Assembly: GCA_029210725.1 (NCBI GenBank)
Contig: JARGFM010000012.1
Span: 1 to 36,955, forward strand
DNA: 36,955 bases
Source of the DNA: Bacteroidales bacterium
Lineage (GTDB): Bacteria; Bacteroidota; Bacteroidia; Bacteroidales; GCA-2748055
Reading direction: 5' to 3'
Every line of letters starts with the position of its first letter. The stretch's first letter is position 1. Shown here in pieces: positions 34,961 through 36,955 of this stretch. The position numbers and the translations under genes are program-made. Under the pieces are notes generated by a model, which worked only from the letters and a program-made list of their open reading frames with translations, was not told the origin of the DNA and made no database searches.

Positions 34961-36949
34961 ATGGAACAGAAGTTGCATAAGAGGGGTCTGGTTTATACCG
35001 TTAAGGATTTGTGCAGGGTATGTTATACCTGTGTCAGGGAATGCCCGGTAAAGGCCATCCGGATCGTGGACGGTCAGGCCGAGGTGGTGGCAGAACGCTG
35101 CATTGCTTGCGGGAACTGTACCATAGTCTGCTCCCAGGGAGCAAAGGTATATGAGCGCTCTATCGACCGGGTGGAGGCTCTCCTGCAGGGTGATTCAGAG
35201 GTGGTTGCCCTTGTGGCGCCAAGTTATGTGGCCGAGTTTGAGGAAATTCCGGATTTAGCTCTTTTTGCAGGCATGATAAAAAAGCTGGGGTTCACACAGT
35301 TGTTTGAGGTGGGTATGGGAGCCGATCTGGTGGCAGAAGCTTATGAAAAGCTGATCAATGAGAATCCCGGTAAGGGATATATTAATTCAGACTGTCCGGC
35401 CATTGTCTCTTTTATTGAAAAATACCATCCCGATCTCACAGGCTCGCTTATCCCGGTGGTATCTCCCATGGTGGCCACGGTTCGCTATATCAGGCAGGTA
35501 CTGCATAGCCAGGCAAAGATGGTTTTCATAGGGCCCTGCGTGGCAAAGAAAGGGGAATCGGACGAAGTGGATGAGGTACTTACTTTTGCCGAACTGCGTA
35601 GTATGTTTACCTCCATGCGGGTCCGTGCTTCCAATGTGGAACCTGCAAGCTTTACACCGCCCCTGGCCATGAAAGGCGCTGGCTTTCCCGTAAGTCGGGG
35701 CTTACTTCAAGCCATGAACCTGGAGGGTAACCATGTGGACCAACGGGTTATTGTAGCAGAAGGCAGGGTTCACTTCCAGGAAGCGATCAGGGAGTATGCT
35801 TCGGGAAAGCTGGATTCCATGCAGCTGGAACTTCTCTGCTGTGAGGGATGTATCATGGGTCCGGGTACCAGTCCCCGCGGGAAGAAGTTTGTCCGGAGAA
35901 GCCTGGTGCTTAACCATCTCTTCGGGAGACTGGATCAGGCACAGACAGAGAGTGAAGGGGTGAGGGCCGAAGGCTGCCGCCCGGATCTTAGCCGTTCCTT
36001 TAAAACAGACGATCAGCGGATCAAGGCTGGGCCGGAAGATGAGATCGATAAAGTACTTCTTCAGATGGGAAAGTTTTCTCAGCAGGACCATCTGGATTGT
36101 GGTGCCTGCGGGTATGATACCTGCCTGAGCCATGCCAGGGCGATCACCCAGGGACTGGCCGAGGTGGAGATGTGTCTTCCCTATTCCATTGACACCCTGC
36201 ACCAGACCATCCATAAACTGGCCGATTCCAAGCATAAGCTGCTTTCTGTGGAACAGGCGCTCCGGCAGAGCGAGAAGCTGGCACACATGGGGCAGCTTTC
36301 CGCGGGGATTGCGCATGAATTAAACAACCCGCTGGGAGTTGTAATCATGTACAGCAACCTGCTGCTCGAAGAGTGCGCCAGGGATCAGCAGCTGAAGGAG
36401 GACCTGGAGTTAATTGTGGAGCAGGCCGGAAGATGTAAAGACATTGTGGGCGGCTTACTGAATTTTGCCAGAAAGAATCAGGTTCTCTACAGCACCACCG
36501 ACCTGCTGGAGTTGATAAGAATGAGCACAGACTCCCTGATTTTCCCTGAAAATATTAGCTATTGCCTGAACAACCATCTCTCCAATCCTTATGCAGATCT
36601 GGACAGGGAGCAGATGGTTCAGGTGATCAGCAATCTGCTGAAAAACGGGATAGAGGCCATGCCCAACGGCGGGGCCCTTGCTGTAAGCCTCTCTGATAGC
36701 CACGACTGGGTAATTATCAGCATCCGGGATGAGGGTGCCGGCATCTCACCCGGAGATATGGAAAAGGTATTTGAGCCCTTCTACACGACCAAGGGAATTG
36801 GGAAAGGGACCGGACTTGGACTGGCAACCACCTACGGGATTGTTAAGATGCACCGGGGACAAATTGATGTAAAATCCAATGTAAACCCTGAAAAAGGGGC
36901 CACTGGCACCGAATTTACGGTTAAGATTCCACGTAAGCTTTTAAGCTAG
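34961..36949 (+). CDS. Histidine kinase with H-cluster-type [FeFe]-hydrogenase sensor domain (HydS-like)
   Basis: A 662-residue protein. Two [4Fe-4S] motifs (C18/21/24/28 and C47/50/53/57) lead into a hydrogenase-like domain that keeps the H-cluster ligands C145 (NSDCP), C193 (GPCVAKK), C294 and C297 (CCEGCIMG). A third Fe-S motif follows (C380/383/388/405). Then come a HisKA domain with phospho-His H452 (AHELNNPLG) and an HATPase domain (N box NLLKNGIEAM, G box DEGAGI, GTGLGLATTYG). Position 299 (CpI) is Asp, as reported for sensory-group members. No TM helices, so a cytosolic H2/redox sensor is inferred. It is translated directly after hydA; no response regulator follows within the window. 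Confidence 0.92.
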   Translation: MEQKLHKRGLVYTVKDLCRVCYTCVRECPVKAIRIVDGQAEVVAERCIACGNCTIVCSQGAKVYERSIDRVEALLQGDSEVVALVAPSYVAEFEEIPDLALFAGMIKKLGFTQLFEVGMGADLVAEAYEKLINENPGKGYINSDCPAIVSFIEKYHPDLTGSLIPVVSPMVATVRYIRQVLHSQAKMVFIGPCVAKKGESDEVDEVLTFAELRSMFTSMRVRASNVEPASFTPPLAMKGAGFPVSRGLLQAMNLEGNHVDQRVIVAEGRVHFQEAIREYASGKLDSMQLELLCCEGCIMGPGTSPRGKKFVRRSLVLNHLFGRLDQAQTESEGVRAEGCRPDLSRSFKTDDQRIKAGPEDEIDKVLLQMGKFSQQDHLDCGACGYDTCLSHARAITQGLAEVEMCLPYSIDTLHQTIHKLADSKHKLLSVEQALRQSEKLAHMGQLSAGIAHELNNPLGVVIMYSNLLLEECARDQQLKEDLELIVEQAGRCKDIVGGLLNFARKNQVLYSTTDLLELIRMSTDSLIFPENISYCLNNHLSNPYADLDREQMVQVISNLLKNGIEAMPNGGALAVSLSDSHDWVIISIRDEGAGISPGDMEKVFEPFYTTKGIGKGTGLGLATTYGIVKMHRGQIDVKSNVNPEKGATGTEFTVKIPRKLLS

Positions 36950-36955
36950 CCTGCC

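Overview
The window reads as a chromosomal segment of an anaerobic member of the Bacteroidota. Three things point there. A secreted protein ends in a type IX secretion (T9SS) type A sorting domain. Several start regions carry the Bacteroidota promoter signature (TTTG at -33, TAnnTTTG at -7) and few have Shine-Dalgarno sites. The gene content includes an NAD-linked [FeFe]-hydrogenase locus and a flavodiiron protein. Genes are tightly packed: no gene-free stretch exceeds about 240 bases, and convergent genes often abut or share stop-codon bases.

Layout. (1) 1-530: the 5' part of an IS3-family insertion sequence, running off the left edge. (2) 715-1830: a lipoprotein of unknown function. (3) 1962-13323: a five-gene co-directional cluster. 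It encodes a 12-TM nucleotide-transporter-like protein with a HEAT-repeat tail, a STAND NTPase with one TM helix and a WD40 propeller, an outer-membrane beta-barrel protein, a lipoprotein and a large T9SS-secreted protein. The predicted locations run from cytosol to cell surface, so this may be one trans-envelope system. (4) 13324-14896: flavodiiron protein fprA and a small secreted Lys/Ser-rich protein with its own terminator. (5) 14993-19126: a minus-strand operon rsfS-ftsH-DUF2007-cdsA-psd ending in a terminator. (6) 19221-24812: housekeeping genes birA, a SRPBCC protein, pyrE, a NUDIX hydrolase, a thioredoxin-fold protein, coaD, a LytTR response regulator, and a 56-codon ORF resembling an isolated T9SS sorting domain. 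(7) 24809-27220: lon.

(8) 27366-36949: the [FeFe]-hydrogenase region, the most unusual part. A 157-base divergent promoter region with two dyad symmetries separates two operons. Rightward are hydC (NuoE-like), hydB (NuoF-like), hydA (catalytic-type) and a histidine kinase whose sensor is an H-cluster-type domain. Leftward are a small thioredoxin-like [2Fe-2S] protein, an H-cluster-type/PAS protein and a SpoIIE/PP2C-type phosphatase. The locus therefore holds three H-cluster-domain proteins in different states. The kinase keeps all four H-cluster cysteines. The PAS protein has lost all four but keeps its other Fe-S motifs. HydA keeps the four cysteines but has lost most of the known proton-relay residues (C299, E279 and E282 in Clostridium CpI numbering) and two active-site contacts (M353, K358). 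HydB's N-terminal thioredoxin-like domain has no cysteine. Taken together, this suggests a redox or H2-sensing system with paired kinase and phosphatase outputs around a divergent hydrogenase. That function is inference.
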